Assembly: GCF_000003815.2 (NCBI RefSeq)
Contig: NC_049993.1
Location: 2,692,119 to 2,756,118 of the forward strand
DNA from: Branchiostoma floridae
Lineage: Eukaryota; Chordata; Leptocardii; Amphioxiformes; Branchiostomatidae
Direction of reading: 5' to 3'
Length of the DNA stretch: 64,000 bases
In this document: piece after piece, positions 11,455 to 21,169 of the stretch
How the letters are laid out: each line of letters begins with the position of its first letter
Numbering within the stretch: the stretch's first letter is position 1
The notes under the pieces: model-generated
What the model saw: only the letters and a program-made list of their open reading frames with translations
The model's database searches: none
Told to the model about the DNA's origin: nothing
Translations under genes and position numbers: made by a program

Positions 11455-11903
11455 TCTAACCATATCTGTCAGCCAGAGGGCGACCCCAGAAAAACACAAT
11501 AGTTACAGGCTTCTTCTGTGCTCCCTGGCTTAAGCTTGTTTACACAGCTAGCACAGAGCACAAAAGCAGCCTATAACGAGGGCTATCTACCACTCAAAAA
11601 TCATGACCTCAGCATGTCCAGAACACGAGATATAAAAAATTGAGTTTCCGCTGCAGTACCTTAGCAAGCAGCTAGGAGGCACATTATCGAACTTGACCTT
11701 GGTTTTCCTGACCCCTACCCACCTATCAAATATCATCAGGATCCATCCAAGGCTTCTCGAGTTATGCTGTTGACAGACACACACACACACACACACACAC
11801 AGACACACACACAAACACGCCCAAAACATAACCTTAGCCATTCTGGCAAAGGTAATTATTGTGTCTTTCTGGGGTCGCCCTGTAGCTGACAGATATGGTT
11901 AGA
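11455..11903. mobile_element. Palindromic MITE P3 split by a nested insertion
   Basis: The left arm runs 11455-11576 and the right arm 11853-11903. Removing 11577-11852 restores the sequence seen in copy P2 ('cct(g/a)taattattgtgtc'). TAA stands at both edges of the insert (11574-11576 and 11853-11855). Confidence 0.75.
11577..11852. mobile_element. 276-bp repeat inserted in the palindromic MITE
   Basis: It runs from 'cgagggctatctaccactc' to 'ccattctggcaaagg' and contains 'cgctgcagtacc', a 'gacacacac' microsatellite and 'aacacgcccaaaacataacc'. Related copies are at 20923-21163 (+), 55936-56210 (inverse) and 56740-56985 (+). It is a relative of the cctccatga TIR family, probably lacking its left end. 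Confidence 0.65.
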
Positions 11904-12008
11904 CAATTCACAAAATTGTCCAGCCTAAGGCATACTTGTCGTATTGTTATGTGTATCCCTGTCCGTCTGTGTGATATTTCTCCTTTACTTCTTCATTTCC
12001 GCACGCAG

Positions 12009-12036
12009 GTCAGACCGAGATGTGTCTGAAACTATG
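12009..12036 (+). pseudogene. Third copy of the mini-exon segment, truncated
   Basis: It repeats the acceptor context and SDRDVSET of the copies at 9779 and 10146, then diverges ('atggtgtaacc') where a 'ccgcgaa'-type repeat (12042-12090) begins. The donor is lost or replaced by a weak GTGTAA. Confidence 0.35.
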
Positions 12037-12041
12037 GTGTA

Positions 12042-12090
12042 ACCGCTAAATTAAATCCACCGCGAAAAGTCCCTTTTCCCGCTACCGTTT
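12042..12090. repeat. 'Gttcgcggt' element fragment
   Basis: It reads 'ccgctaaattaaatccaccg' and then 'cgaaaagtcccttttcccgc'. This matches the right part of the element at 43819-43985. Confidence 0.5.
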
Positions 12091-12705
12091 GTTCTCTTCG
12101 CAAATTAGGAAATGCATTTACAGTATCTAGGGCCAGTATCTTGTGTCCCTAGAAATGTGCTGTACAGCTGCTAAAACCTCAGTGTCAAACTGAACGAATT
12201 TACCATAAACTTCAGCAAAATCACAATGTCCAATTTTATGATACGCATGAGCAAAACCACATATTGATACTCTTTGACATGTTTTGCAGTTAGCACAGTC
12301 CGTGATTACTGTGTTTTTCTGGGTTCGTCCTATGGCTGATGAATATGAGAGTAATTAACAAATACCTCCATAAGTGTGGTATGCGAATGGACCTTTGTGT
12401 GTGGTAAGTAATTGCATGCCTATAAGGCAATAATTATCTGTAATTAACTTTATACAGTGTATCTTTTGTGCAAAGTCATACAGAGGGTTCCTTGCACGCA
12501 CAGTCTTGAAGTAGGAGTGAAGTCATTCAGTACACTAGTTTTATATAATTTCTGAAATCCACCAACGTATGAAGGACATTTATTTCCAGAATTTCCTAAC
12601 CAACATTCACAATTATAATAAAGGTGCAAGTGCGAGAAACAAACTCCGAACGTACAGACTACTCAAATCCACTTATAGTGAAGAACAGTATTTGAAATCA
12701 CAAAC

Positions 12706-13243
12706 ATGAGGCACAGAACTAAATTAAGAATCGGTTGTCACAAACTACGAATTGAATCGGGAAGACACAACCGCACTCCTCTACAACAAAGTCAATTTTG
12801 TACATCAAACATGGTAGAAGATGAAGTGCACGTCATTGTTGATTGTGCTATGTATGTCATTGATAGAAAGACTCTGTTTAGTTACATAGAAAGTAGATTC
12901 GCTCAATTTAGACACATGAGTAGCACTGACAAGTTTATATTCCTCATGCGTTTCGACAAACCAACCATAGCTAAACCCATACAGTCCTACATTTTCACGA
13001 TTACTAATTATAAGAAGCGAGATTCGTGGATATANNNNNNNNNNNNNNNNNNNNNNNNNNNNNNNNNNNNNNNNNNNNNNNNNNNNNNNNNNNNNNNNNN
13101 NNNNNNNNNNNNNNNNNNNNNNNNNNNNNNNNNNCAATTTAGACACATGAGTAGCACTGACAAGTTTATATTCCTCATGCGTTTCGACAAACCAACCATA
13201 GCTAAACCCATACAGTCCTACATTTTCACGATTACTAATTTTT
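12706..13243 (+). pseudogene. LINE ORF2 C-terminus (broken by gap)
   Basis: The ATG frame gives LRIGCHKLRIESGRHNRT, then FCTSNMVEDEVHVIVDCAMY and IFLMRFDKPTIAKPIQSY. Upstream coding sequence continues in another frame, so a frameshift separates them. The segment from about 12903 to 13015 recurs after the gap, so the apparent 179-codon frame is an assembly product. Confidence 0.65.
13035..13134. other. Assembly gap (100 N)
   Basis: A fixed-length N run. The sequence on each side is the same ~107-base segment. Confidence 0.99.
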
Positions 13244-13375
13244 AGAAGCGAGAAGAAATCGAACTTCTGTGTTAGACTAGATCTGTGGTACGTTTATGTA
13301 TATACATATATGTGTTTTGTCTTGTTGTGACCTGTACTTAGCTCGGGTGGGGAAAAATGTACAATAAAGGTCTTC

Positions 13376-13730
13376 AATCATATATCCACTATAAAGTACT
13401 ACGTTTACTAATGTTTGGTTTGATTTCTTCTTTGAAGGCAGTGGACTGCCCAACGGTAAAAAGAGGGGTGGGGGGGCAGGAGGGTCAATTTGCGTACGTA
13501 GGTCTGAGATAGTAGAACTTTATCGCACAACATTTGTACATGGTACAATGTATGGCAACGACTTTAGCACAAGTATATTGTGGGTATAGAAGAAAGCCTA
13601 ACATGCTAAGATAACAATACATGGGCCCACATACTGTCAGAAAAAGTTTATTCCTGGCCTCAGCATTGCATGAGATAGTAGATATTCGATCCATTTTTCC
13701 TGTCGCTAAGATTGATGTCCTTACTTACAG
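13376..13730. other. No gene seen; putative intron sequence
   Basis: There is a G-rich run near 13460. The 3' part ends in a good pyrimidine tract and acceptor ('gtccttacttacag') for the exon that follows. Confidence 0.35.
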
Positions 13731-13960
13731 ATGCCCGCAGGAGACGCTAACTCCTACCGCTAACAGCCTACCGGACAACCTGAAGACCGGAGGTTTCAGT
13801 GGCACGAAAAGGCCAGAAGTAAACGTTAGGTTGATGAATAACAATCGTGAAAGCGCGGTTTTGTAATGATCCTCATGGACATTGTGTTGTATTTCTTCCG
13901 TTCATGTTGAGTGTTCGCTGTGGAATTTCGCTTATTTCGGTGGTTGTTCAATAAAACCTG
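13731..13960 (+). CDS. Probable terminal exon and 3' UTR of an unrecognised host gene
   Basis: An acceptor (AG at 13729-13730) opens an exon. Its frame, entered after one base, reads CPQETLTPTANSLPDNL... and ends NNNRESAVL with TAA at 13864-13866. A short UTR follows with AATAAA at about 13950. The entry phase (one base completing a codon) fits the two-base overhang left by the 36-nt mini-exons at 9779 and 10146. Joined, they would make a cytoplasmic-type tail after a membrane helix. No family is recognised. Confidence 0.45.
13945..13956 (+). terminator. Poly(A) signal of the 13731 exon
   Basis: AATAAA in 'ttcaataaaacctgatg', 85 bases after the stop codon of the preceding exon. Confidence 0.5.
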
Positions 13961-14316
13961 ATGTAAAAACATGTGGCTATGACAAGTGCCTTTGTTTTTA
14001 TTTACATTAGTGAACAGTCGAGATAGTCTACCTTAAAGTTTCTATATAAGGAGCCAAAAAGTTAGGAAAGCACCGCACTATGTTCATTCGTTTATTCAGA
14101 TCTCAATGAGACTTTACAAGTAAAATCTACTCTTCTTGGGGTCTATGATACCAAATACAGAAAATTAAAATAACATAAGTCAACAAGTATAGCATAAACA
14201 AAACAACAAAGTGAACGTTCTAACAGAAACCCGATTTTAAACCAAATCAGTCAAAGTAAAGGTAATCAGGAGGTATCAGAAGTAAAAACAATGTTACATG
14301 AATTAAATAACAGCAA
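13961..14316. other. No feature recognised
   Basis: AT-rich sequence. 'ttcgtttattcagatctcaa' resembles retroelement 3'-end sequence, but no element could be delimited. Confidence 0.35.
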
Positions 14317-14462
14317 TAAAACAACATCTTTTCTTGAATAACATAAATAACTAATATTGAATATGTTATGGACAACCCTGATCGTATTACTTCCATTATA
14401 CTGCCTCCTTAATGTCAACTCTCTCATGGATAAGAGCAGGTTAAATCTGTAAGATTATACAT
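14317..14462. repeat. 150-bp dispersed repeat, copy 2
   Basis: Matches 11076-11224 from end to end. It runs directly into the CATA microsatellite, as copy 1 runs into 'atacatacctc'. Confidence 0.7.
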
Positions 14463-14526
14463 AGATTACATACATACATACGTACATACATACATACATA
14501 CATACATACATACATACATACATAAA
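14461..14526. repeat. (CATA)n microsatellite
   Basis: About 15 tandem CATA units with one CGTA interruption. Confidence 0.97.
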
Positions 14527-14771
14527 TCAACGACTAGAGGTCGGGACCAGGCTAGTACATATTTCACTCCATGGAGCCCTATCTAACATAGCTTGCTCTA
14601 AGTTCTCAAAATGAATACCAGAGTCTCTAGTTAAAGTGTCCGTAAAAGTCAAACTTCTGCAATGTACCCGTCCATTTGGTTTTCATAGAAGAACAAAAAA
14701 ACTACCAAAAAAACTATTTCCGGTTTAGCTCGAAAAATTTCCCGCAAATTTTACCCTTCGTTTAGTCAGCT

Positions 14772-14775
<4 letters not shown>

Positions 14776-14827
<52 letters not shown>
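14776..14827. repeat. (TA)n microsatellite
   Basis: About 25 uninterrupted TA units. Confidence 0.98.
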
Positions 14828-14830
<3 letters not shown>

Positions 14831-14949
14831 GAAGAAATCCATAAATTGTTTTAAGTGTGGCATGAGTCAAAGATATGTTCTGTGCTCTGCGAAGTAACTT
14901 TGTGAAAGTCCCATCTATTCTGTTCTGCAGTTGGCAAGTAATAATAAGA

Positions 14950-15997
14950 CTAGAGTTCGGCGACCTCATACCTCCATGAAAATTTAGAGCTTTCGTAAAT
15001 TTCATGCAATTGACTAACACATTAACATTATTAATCACAAAGTGGTTTTGCAATTTTTACATAAATTATGCAAATAATTTCCTCATTACCATATTTGGTA
15101 TCTGCTTATATTCCACCTATCATAATTAACATGTGTTACATGTATTATCATAATTAACATGTGTTACATGTATTGAGGTCCAGTTGTTGAAAACAATGGA
15201 ACTAGACAATTTCCTCATTAATTATGCAAATTAAGTCCTCATTTGCATAACATGTATATCGTTATGAACATCCTTGCCTAAGCTACCTGCATGCCGAAAA
15301 TGCAGGCAATCCATCGTTCCTTTCTGCAGTAATCCTCTTTGGAGTGTCTTGACAAAAACACCCCTGCAGTTCCACAATTACATGTTAGGGGGCTGAAACT
15401 TGCCCCTCTTGTTTATGGCACTAAAAGCTATCTACTACCTAAATGTCAAGACCATAGCATGTCTGGAACAAGAGATGCATTGAAAAAACTGCTATGATAG
15501 AATTTTCTCATTAATTATGCAAATGTACGCCTATTTTGCATAATTAGTATCTTATCTTGTAAAACATTGTCTAAGGTACCTACATACCAAAAATGATGAA
15601 AATCCGTTGTTCCCTTCTTGAGTTATCCTCTTCAGAAGATTTTGACAAAAATGCCCCTGCTATCCTAAAACTAGACGCTAGGTGGCCCAAACTTATGTCA
15701 TTTCTTCCTGAGCACAAGAGCTATCTAATACTTAAAAATCGTAACCATAGCATGTTCAGAACACCGAAATAGCAAAATCGGAAGTTGCGCTGCAGTACCA
15801 AGGGGAGCCGCTAGGGGGCCCAAAATCTAATCATTTCTAGCTTTTGTCACACACAACCAACACACCAAGTATGAAACCAAGTGACCCTGCCGTTCTTGAG
15901 TTATCGTGTTTACACACAGACACACAGACACACACACAGACACACACACAGACAAACGCAGGGTAAAATATAACCTCCATGACATTTCATGGAGGTA
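14950..15997. mobile_element. ~1 kb non-autonomous TIR element, copy 2
   Basis: Nearly identical to the copy at 8233-9258. It has the same ends, plus a 28-base internal tandem duplication ('tatcataattaacatgtgtt' region, about 15118-15170). The close similarity of copies 1 and 2 suggests recent movement or duplication. Confidence 0.75.
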
Positions 15998-16137
15998 ACA
16001 AGCAGATTAAAGGCATTTATTTATTTATGTGTTTTGTCTATCTGTGTCCACAGGTAGCCCGCATGACTACAGACGGATTCACTGGCCAGAAAGAATCACA
16101 GTCGCGGATGAATTGGATTACCAATATATACCAATAA

Positions 16138-17237
16138 CTAGAGTTCGGCGACCTCATACCTCCATGAATATTTAGATCTTTTGTTAATTTCTTGCAAATG
16201 ACTTAACATTAACATGATTTATGCATGGTGTTGTTCATAATTGAATAACGTACAGTACACATGTCACAATTGAAATTCCCAATTCAGATCATTAATCATT
16301 AATTTGTTTTGCAATTTTTGCATAAATTATGCAAATAAGTTCCTCATTTGCATATTTCATGTGTGCATATGTTCCACTGATTATAATTAACAAGTGTTAC
16401 ATTTATCAAAGTCCAGTTATTGCAAAAATGGAATTATACAATTTCCTCATTAATTATGCAAATTAAGTCCTCATTTGCATAAAATGCATATCATTATGAA
16501 CATCTTTGCCCAACCTACCTGCATACCTAAAATCAAGTAACGTCCTTGCTAAAATGAAGGCAATCAATCGTTCCTTTCTGCAGTTATCCTCTTTGGATTG
16601 TATTGACAAAAAACGCACCTGCAGTTCCACAATTAAATGTTAGGGGACTGAAACTTGCCCCACTTTGTCATGAGGCTTAAAGCTGTCTACCACCCAAATG
16701 TCACGACCATATCATGTCCGGGACAAGAGATACATTGAAAAAACTGCTATGATAGAATATTCTCATTAATTATGCAAATGTACTACTATTTTGCAAAATT
16801 AGTATCCTATCTTGTACAACATTGTCTAAGGTACCTACATACCAAAAATCATGACAATCCGTTGTTCCCTTCTTGAGTTATCCTCGTCAGAAGTTTTTGA
16901 CAAAAATGCCCCTGCTATCCCAAAACTAGACGCTAGGGGGCCCAAACTTATGTCATTCCTTCCTGAGCACAAGAGCTATCTAATACTTAAAAATCGTGAC
17001 CATGGCATGTTCAGAATACCGAGATAGCAAAACCGGAAGTTGCGCTGCAGTACCAAGGGGAGCCGCTAGGGGGCCCAGAATCTAATCATTTCCAGCTTTC
17101 ACCGCACCCCACCAACACACTAAGTATGAAACCAATCCACCCAGCCGTTCTTGAGTTATCTTGTTTACACACAGACACACAGACACACAGACAAACGCAG
17201 GGTAAAATATAACCTCCATGACATTTCATGGAGGTAA
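16138..17237. mobile_element. ~1 kb non-autonomous TIR element, copy 3
   Basis: Same termini as copies 1 and 2 but more diverged, with an extra internal segment near 16190-16300. It lies 140 bases from copy 2 in the same orientation. Confidence 0.72.
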
Positions 17238-19929
17238 ATATCAATTGCATCATCATGAAAGCAAAAAAAAAAGAGAAATCAATGAAATAGCAATATTCAG
17301 GCAAACTCACATAATACAAAACACACAGAATAAATGAAAACACTTATACAAATCATCACTTCCATCACACAGTAAGGCTAAGTAAAAGTAAGACCAGCAT
17401 CATGTGGTCACGGTCAGTCTGAGTTAAATGTCCACCGTGCCCAATGTAAGGAAAATCTCGTTTCTGCATCCTTTTTTATATTTGATATATTAAAAACGGT
17501 CTTGAAAACGACATCTAAAAGAATCAGTGTCAATTACAGGTCCAGGCATAACATTATTCAATATACGAAAGCCTATCAAAAACATCAGCAAGCAGCTGTG
17601 ACGTTTTGGTCTAAATTAACGTCCAGAAAGTTAAAATGAAATATCTTTAAAAAGCTGTAATATAGAGTTTCTTAGTGTGTACAAACTAACTCTAACCTTG
17701 TGGTTATTCCATGCCCCAAGATTAGAGTTCCTCTCTTCTGCATGTAAAGGCCCGTCCCGCAAAATGTAGCCTAAAACAAATTCCCTAGGGAATGGATGCG
17801 TGGAATTTTTAGAATTCCTGGCGAATCAATCGCAGTACTATACCAACGGCATTTTGACGCGGTGAATATATTTTCTACTTGTATATTTGAGAAATTGGTT
17901 CCGTTCGACTACCACACTAGGCTTGTTTGCCTGTTTTTGTCTTCTCCTTATCATTTGGATGGCCATAGGCAACATCTGGGCTTTTTCATGGTCCTTCTGA
18001 CACTTCGAGAATCAAACGCCATCTATTTTCCTAATCAAACCACAAAAGCTTTATGACTCCATTCTCTTCCTTTGGTACCGGTGTATCAGCACAACAATGA
18101 TTTGGAAAAAAACATGTTAATTGCACGACAAGGTTTTTGCTGGGTCATCCTGGCCTGGTAATTGCCCGGTTACACAGGTAGGCTCAGTTGAGTAGTCCAT
18201 CTATTATCTCCGCTTTACTGCAATCGTACAATAATTGCGGTGACCTGTTATTATAGAGGTATGTCCGATGTCTCTATATCATCTATAGTCCGCTGCACAC
18301 TCACAATAGCCGTCTATCCAGATTGCAGTTGTCACGCAAAGAAGATTCTTCTCCGAATTGGCGGTATTGTCACAACTTATCAAATATGCAAATAATCAGA
18401 TTGTCTTGATTGATGCAACTTTGTGTTCAGACCACAGATAACTTGATATGATGCAGAATATCCTTAATTCAAGACTCTCAAATCTCATGAGAAATGAGAA
18501 TAAGAATGTCTTTCCCTATAAGAAAATGTATAAGCAGAAGTATTTGACGAAAGTTTGACAGAGTTGTTACCAAGGTGACCTCTCTCTCTTTCTTTTTGAT
18601 CCAATCTTTATCACGCATCGCTGATTGGTCGAAAAAAGCTTCGAGTCACGATGGTTGAAGTAGCTAACAGACGCACACACCAAGAACAATACCTCCCACA
18701 CGGAGGTATAAGGATGAGAAATTCTGATACCTGAATGGAACTAAACACATAAAAAAATATGATCGCATTCGGCTTTTGCTGTTTCCACAAGGACAGTAGG
18801 ATGTGCTTAACATTACATGTATCAGGTGGCGCCCCTAAGCAAGGAACATTGCGAGTCTCTACATCAATCAGTCCATGTTGTGTTGGATGGCGATGAGTGG
18901 GACCACCACGCTCCATTGTATTCTTCAGGCACGCCCTGCAAATTAATTATCCCCTGTGGCTATGAATAAATAGGCTCTCACAGGTGATCTTAAAGAACAC
19001 AGTACCCATGCGCGGATCCGGGGGGAGGCGCGCAGGGCCCTTCAGGGCCCTTCAGCTGGCAAAAAAAAAAATGGCAAGATAAACCATGGCTACTAGAGGT
19101 CTTCGGAAGTTACGCCAAGAATATTGACAACGTTATAAAACTAATTCGCTTATTTGAAAGGGGATTTTCTGGTAATTATTTAGAGAAACTTGCAGTTTGC
19201 AATTACTAGTGGGTCTTTCGAGTCACGTAAACTTACGGTAAAGGCCCGAGGCGCGGCCGCATCAATTTCTCTCCAAGAAACTGGTGGGTCGCTGTAAGCC
19301 AAAATCGGCGCTCAAAAATATAGAAAGACCGTGGAAACTTTGTAAGATCTCCAGAAAATCAGCGGAAGTTAGTTATTTTGGATGAACTGATGATTTCTAT
19401 CGTCCGTAATCGGCTTAGAGAGACGCAACCCGCCTTGGGAAAATCGGCGTCGTGCGCCGACACCCCCCTCCCCACTCCAGTTCTGATCAGTCGCCGCGGT
19501 GACCGTGCTGACGTTTTTGTTGTCATTTCCCCCCGATTTATATAATAATCGTCATCAATTGCCACCGCAGAAGCAAAAAGAGTCCGAAATATATGCATTT
19601 TCAAATGCGTAAGACACTTTCAAAATCGTCTCCGGCAAGCCACTCAGATCCCACGAGATTTCTATGCGATTTTATAGGAGCGCGAGCCGCTTCGCGGAGA
19701 AAGGCAAATCGGCAGCCAGGTACAAATAATTTTGCGATATTGTTTGTGAAGCGTGGCGTCATTTATGAATATTAAGAAGGAGGAACTAGCCTTCGTTAGG
19801 TTTGTCCTCAGTGGTAGTTACTAAAAATAGTAAAAGATGTCCCTGAAGTGAACTAGACAGCCACAGACATGACAAAAAGTTAGTGTTAGTTTGCTTCTCA
19901 AATTTGCTCAGATATGGCTCTAAAATGCA
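17238..19929. other. No gene supported
   Basis: Mostly unique-looking sequence. The part at 17415-17520 has weak similarity to 63690-63780 ('cccagtgtacggaaaacctt'). The part at 19010-19520 is more GC- and CpG-rich and could be a promoter region, but no exon with matching splice sites was found. Confidence 0.3.
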
Positions 19930-20085
19930 NNNNNNNNNNNNNNNNNNNNNNNNNNNNNNNNNNNNNNNNNNNNNNNNNNNNNNNNNNNNNNNNNNNNNNN
20001 NNNNNNNNNNNNNNNNNNNNNNNNNNNNNNNNNNNNNNNNNNNNNNNNNNNNNNNNNNNNNNNNNNNNNNNNNNNNNNNNNNNNN
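19930..20085. other. Assembly gap
   Basis: A run of N of about 156 bases. It is not the 100-base default, so its size may be an estimate. Confidence 0.99.
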
Positions 20086-20920
20086 ATCGTTCTATAAGGG
20101 GAGCAAATGCATGCAGGGGTTTCCCCAGTCTTTAGAAAAAACGGAAACTGCAAGTCACTTCATCGCAACCACATGTCTGAAAATTGGTACTCGTCTGAGT
20201 TGTAAGCTCGTCTGGAACTCGTTTGGATTATTAACAAATCACCGGCACCCAGATAGAACATACACCGGTCACCGAACTTCAGAAATCGCCCGTCCTCCGG
20301 TAGAGAAGCCGGGGTGGAATACTTCACCTCGGGGGCAGACATTTTAACGAAGGGTTTGTCGTAATAGATAAAAGTAACCCCCAGGAAAGTTGTTGTTGTC
20401 GTTGTGAAAATTTACCCAGAGCCTGACTTCTTGTAACGTAACAAAGGCATGGGACGGTCAACTGAATTGGGGCATAACGCACTTTACTACTAGTAGCAGC
20501 GCTACAAAGTATACTTACTTTAAATGATCTTGTGAGGCACTGTTTGACGTATAAGATAGTGTTCACAAACTGTAAGTGTAAATTCTATGTACGTTAAATG
20601 TTAGATTAGATGTTTCATTTTGTTCGTGGTAATGCAACTTGAAAAAGATGCTGCCCCAACCCCGGCCTGTTTTAGTTGGACTCTTCCTTCACGCTACACT
20701 TGGTTAAGAACCTGAAAGTGCACAGTGTCGAATATCAGTCTTCTTTTGTATCTAAATGACGGTAGCAAACGTGATAAGTGAATCCTTTAAGGAAAAAGTT
20801 ATCGCATTGGGCCAAACGGATTCGATTGCATGGAAGACATCAGAACGTGCATCAATTTTTGCCATTTTAAACAAAGTGCAAAAATTCACATCAAATAAGC
20901 ATCTACTATACACCTACCCA
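20086..20920. other. No feature recognised
   Basis: No supportable exon or repeat. Open frames here are short and unremarkable. Confidence 0.35.
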
Positions 20921-20922
20921 TC

Positions 20923-21163
20923 ACATAAAAATCAACACCACAGCATGCAAGTCCAGGTGCAAAGATATAACACAAAACGTGCTGCTGCAGTACCAAGGTT
21001 AACCAACAGGGGGCCCCAAGTCGCGACCTGCACTATCACCATCCCCACACCTACCCACCTACCGAAATCATTGCAAACCTTCCAGCAGTTCTTGTTATAT
21101 ACCCCACATAACTTCCAGAGTGAAAACTGTATTGCAACGATACCTCCATTTTCTTGGAGGGAA
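20923..21163. mobile_element. Decayed member of the cctccatga TIR family
   Basis: Contains 'ctgctgcagtaccaaggtta', 'cagggggccc' and 'cctacccacctaccgaaatc' in the same order as the larger copies. It ends in an inverted pair, 'acctccattttcttggaggg'. An overlapping 140-codon frame is an artefact. Confidence 0.6.
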
Positions 21164-21169
21164 CTATAC

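Larger units (their letters stand above)
11217..12390. repeat. Segmental duplication, copy B
   Basis: Second copy of the block at 9259-10540. It contains palindromic MITE copy P3, which is split by a 276-base insertion, and a third copy of the exon-like segment at 12009. The latter is cut short by a 'gttcgcggt'-family element. Confidence 0.75.
12546..13375 (+). mobile_element. 3' fragment of a LINE, interrupted by an assembly gap
   Basis: The protein-coding part shows RNKLRTYRLLKSTYSEEQYL, then after a frame change LRIESGRHNRTPL and VEDEVHVIVDCAMY. This is the zinc-cluster block found at the C-terminus of many invertebrate LINE ORF2 proteins. It ends YIFTITN-stop, then a short 3' UTR with AATAAA at about 13362. 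A 100-N gap lies inside, and the 107 bases before the gap are repeated after it. A minus-strand copy of its 3' end lies at 61707-61810. Confidence 0.7.

Noticed and set aside
4514..14827. Regularly spaced repeats that might suggest a CRISPR array
   Set aside because: The repeats are microsatellites or transposons. There are no conserved short repeats with unique spacers, and the genome is eukaryotic.
16048..16138. Possible exon after 'tctgtgtccacag' reading SPHDYRRIHWPERITVAD
   Set aside because: The frame runs straight into a transposon copy, there is no donor or poly(A) signal, and other frames are as good. Not enough to call.
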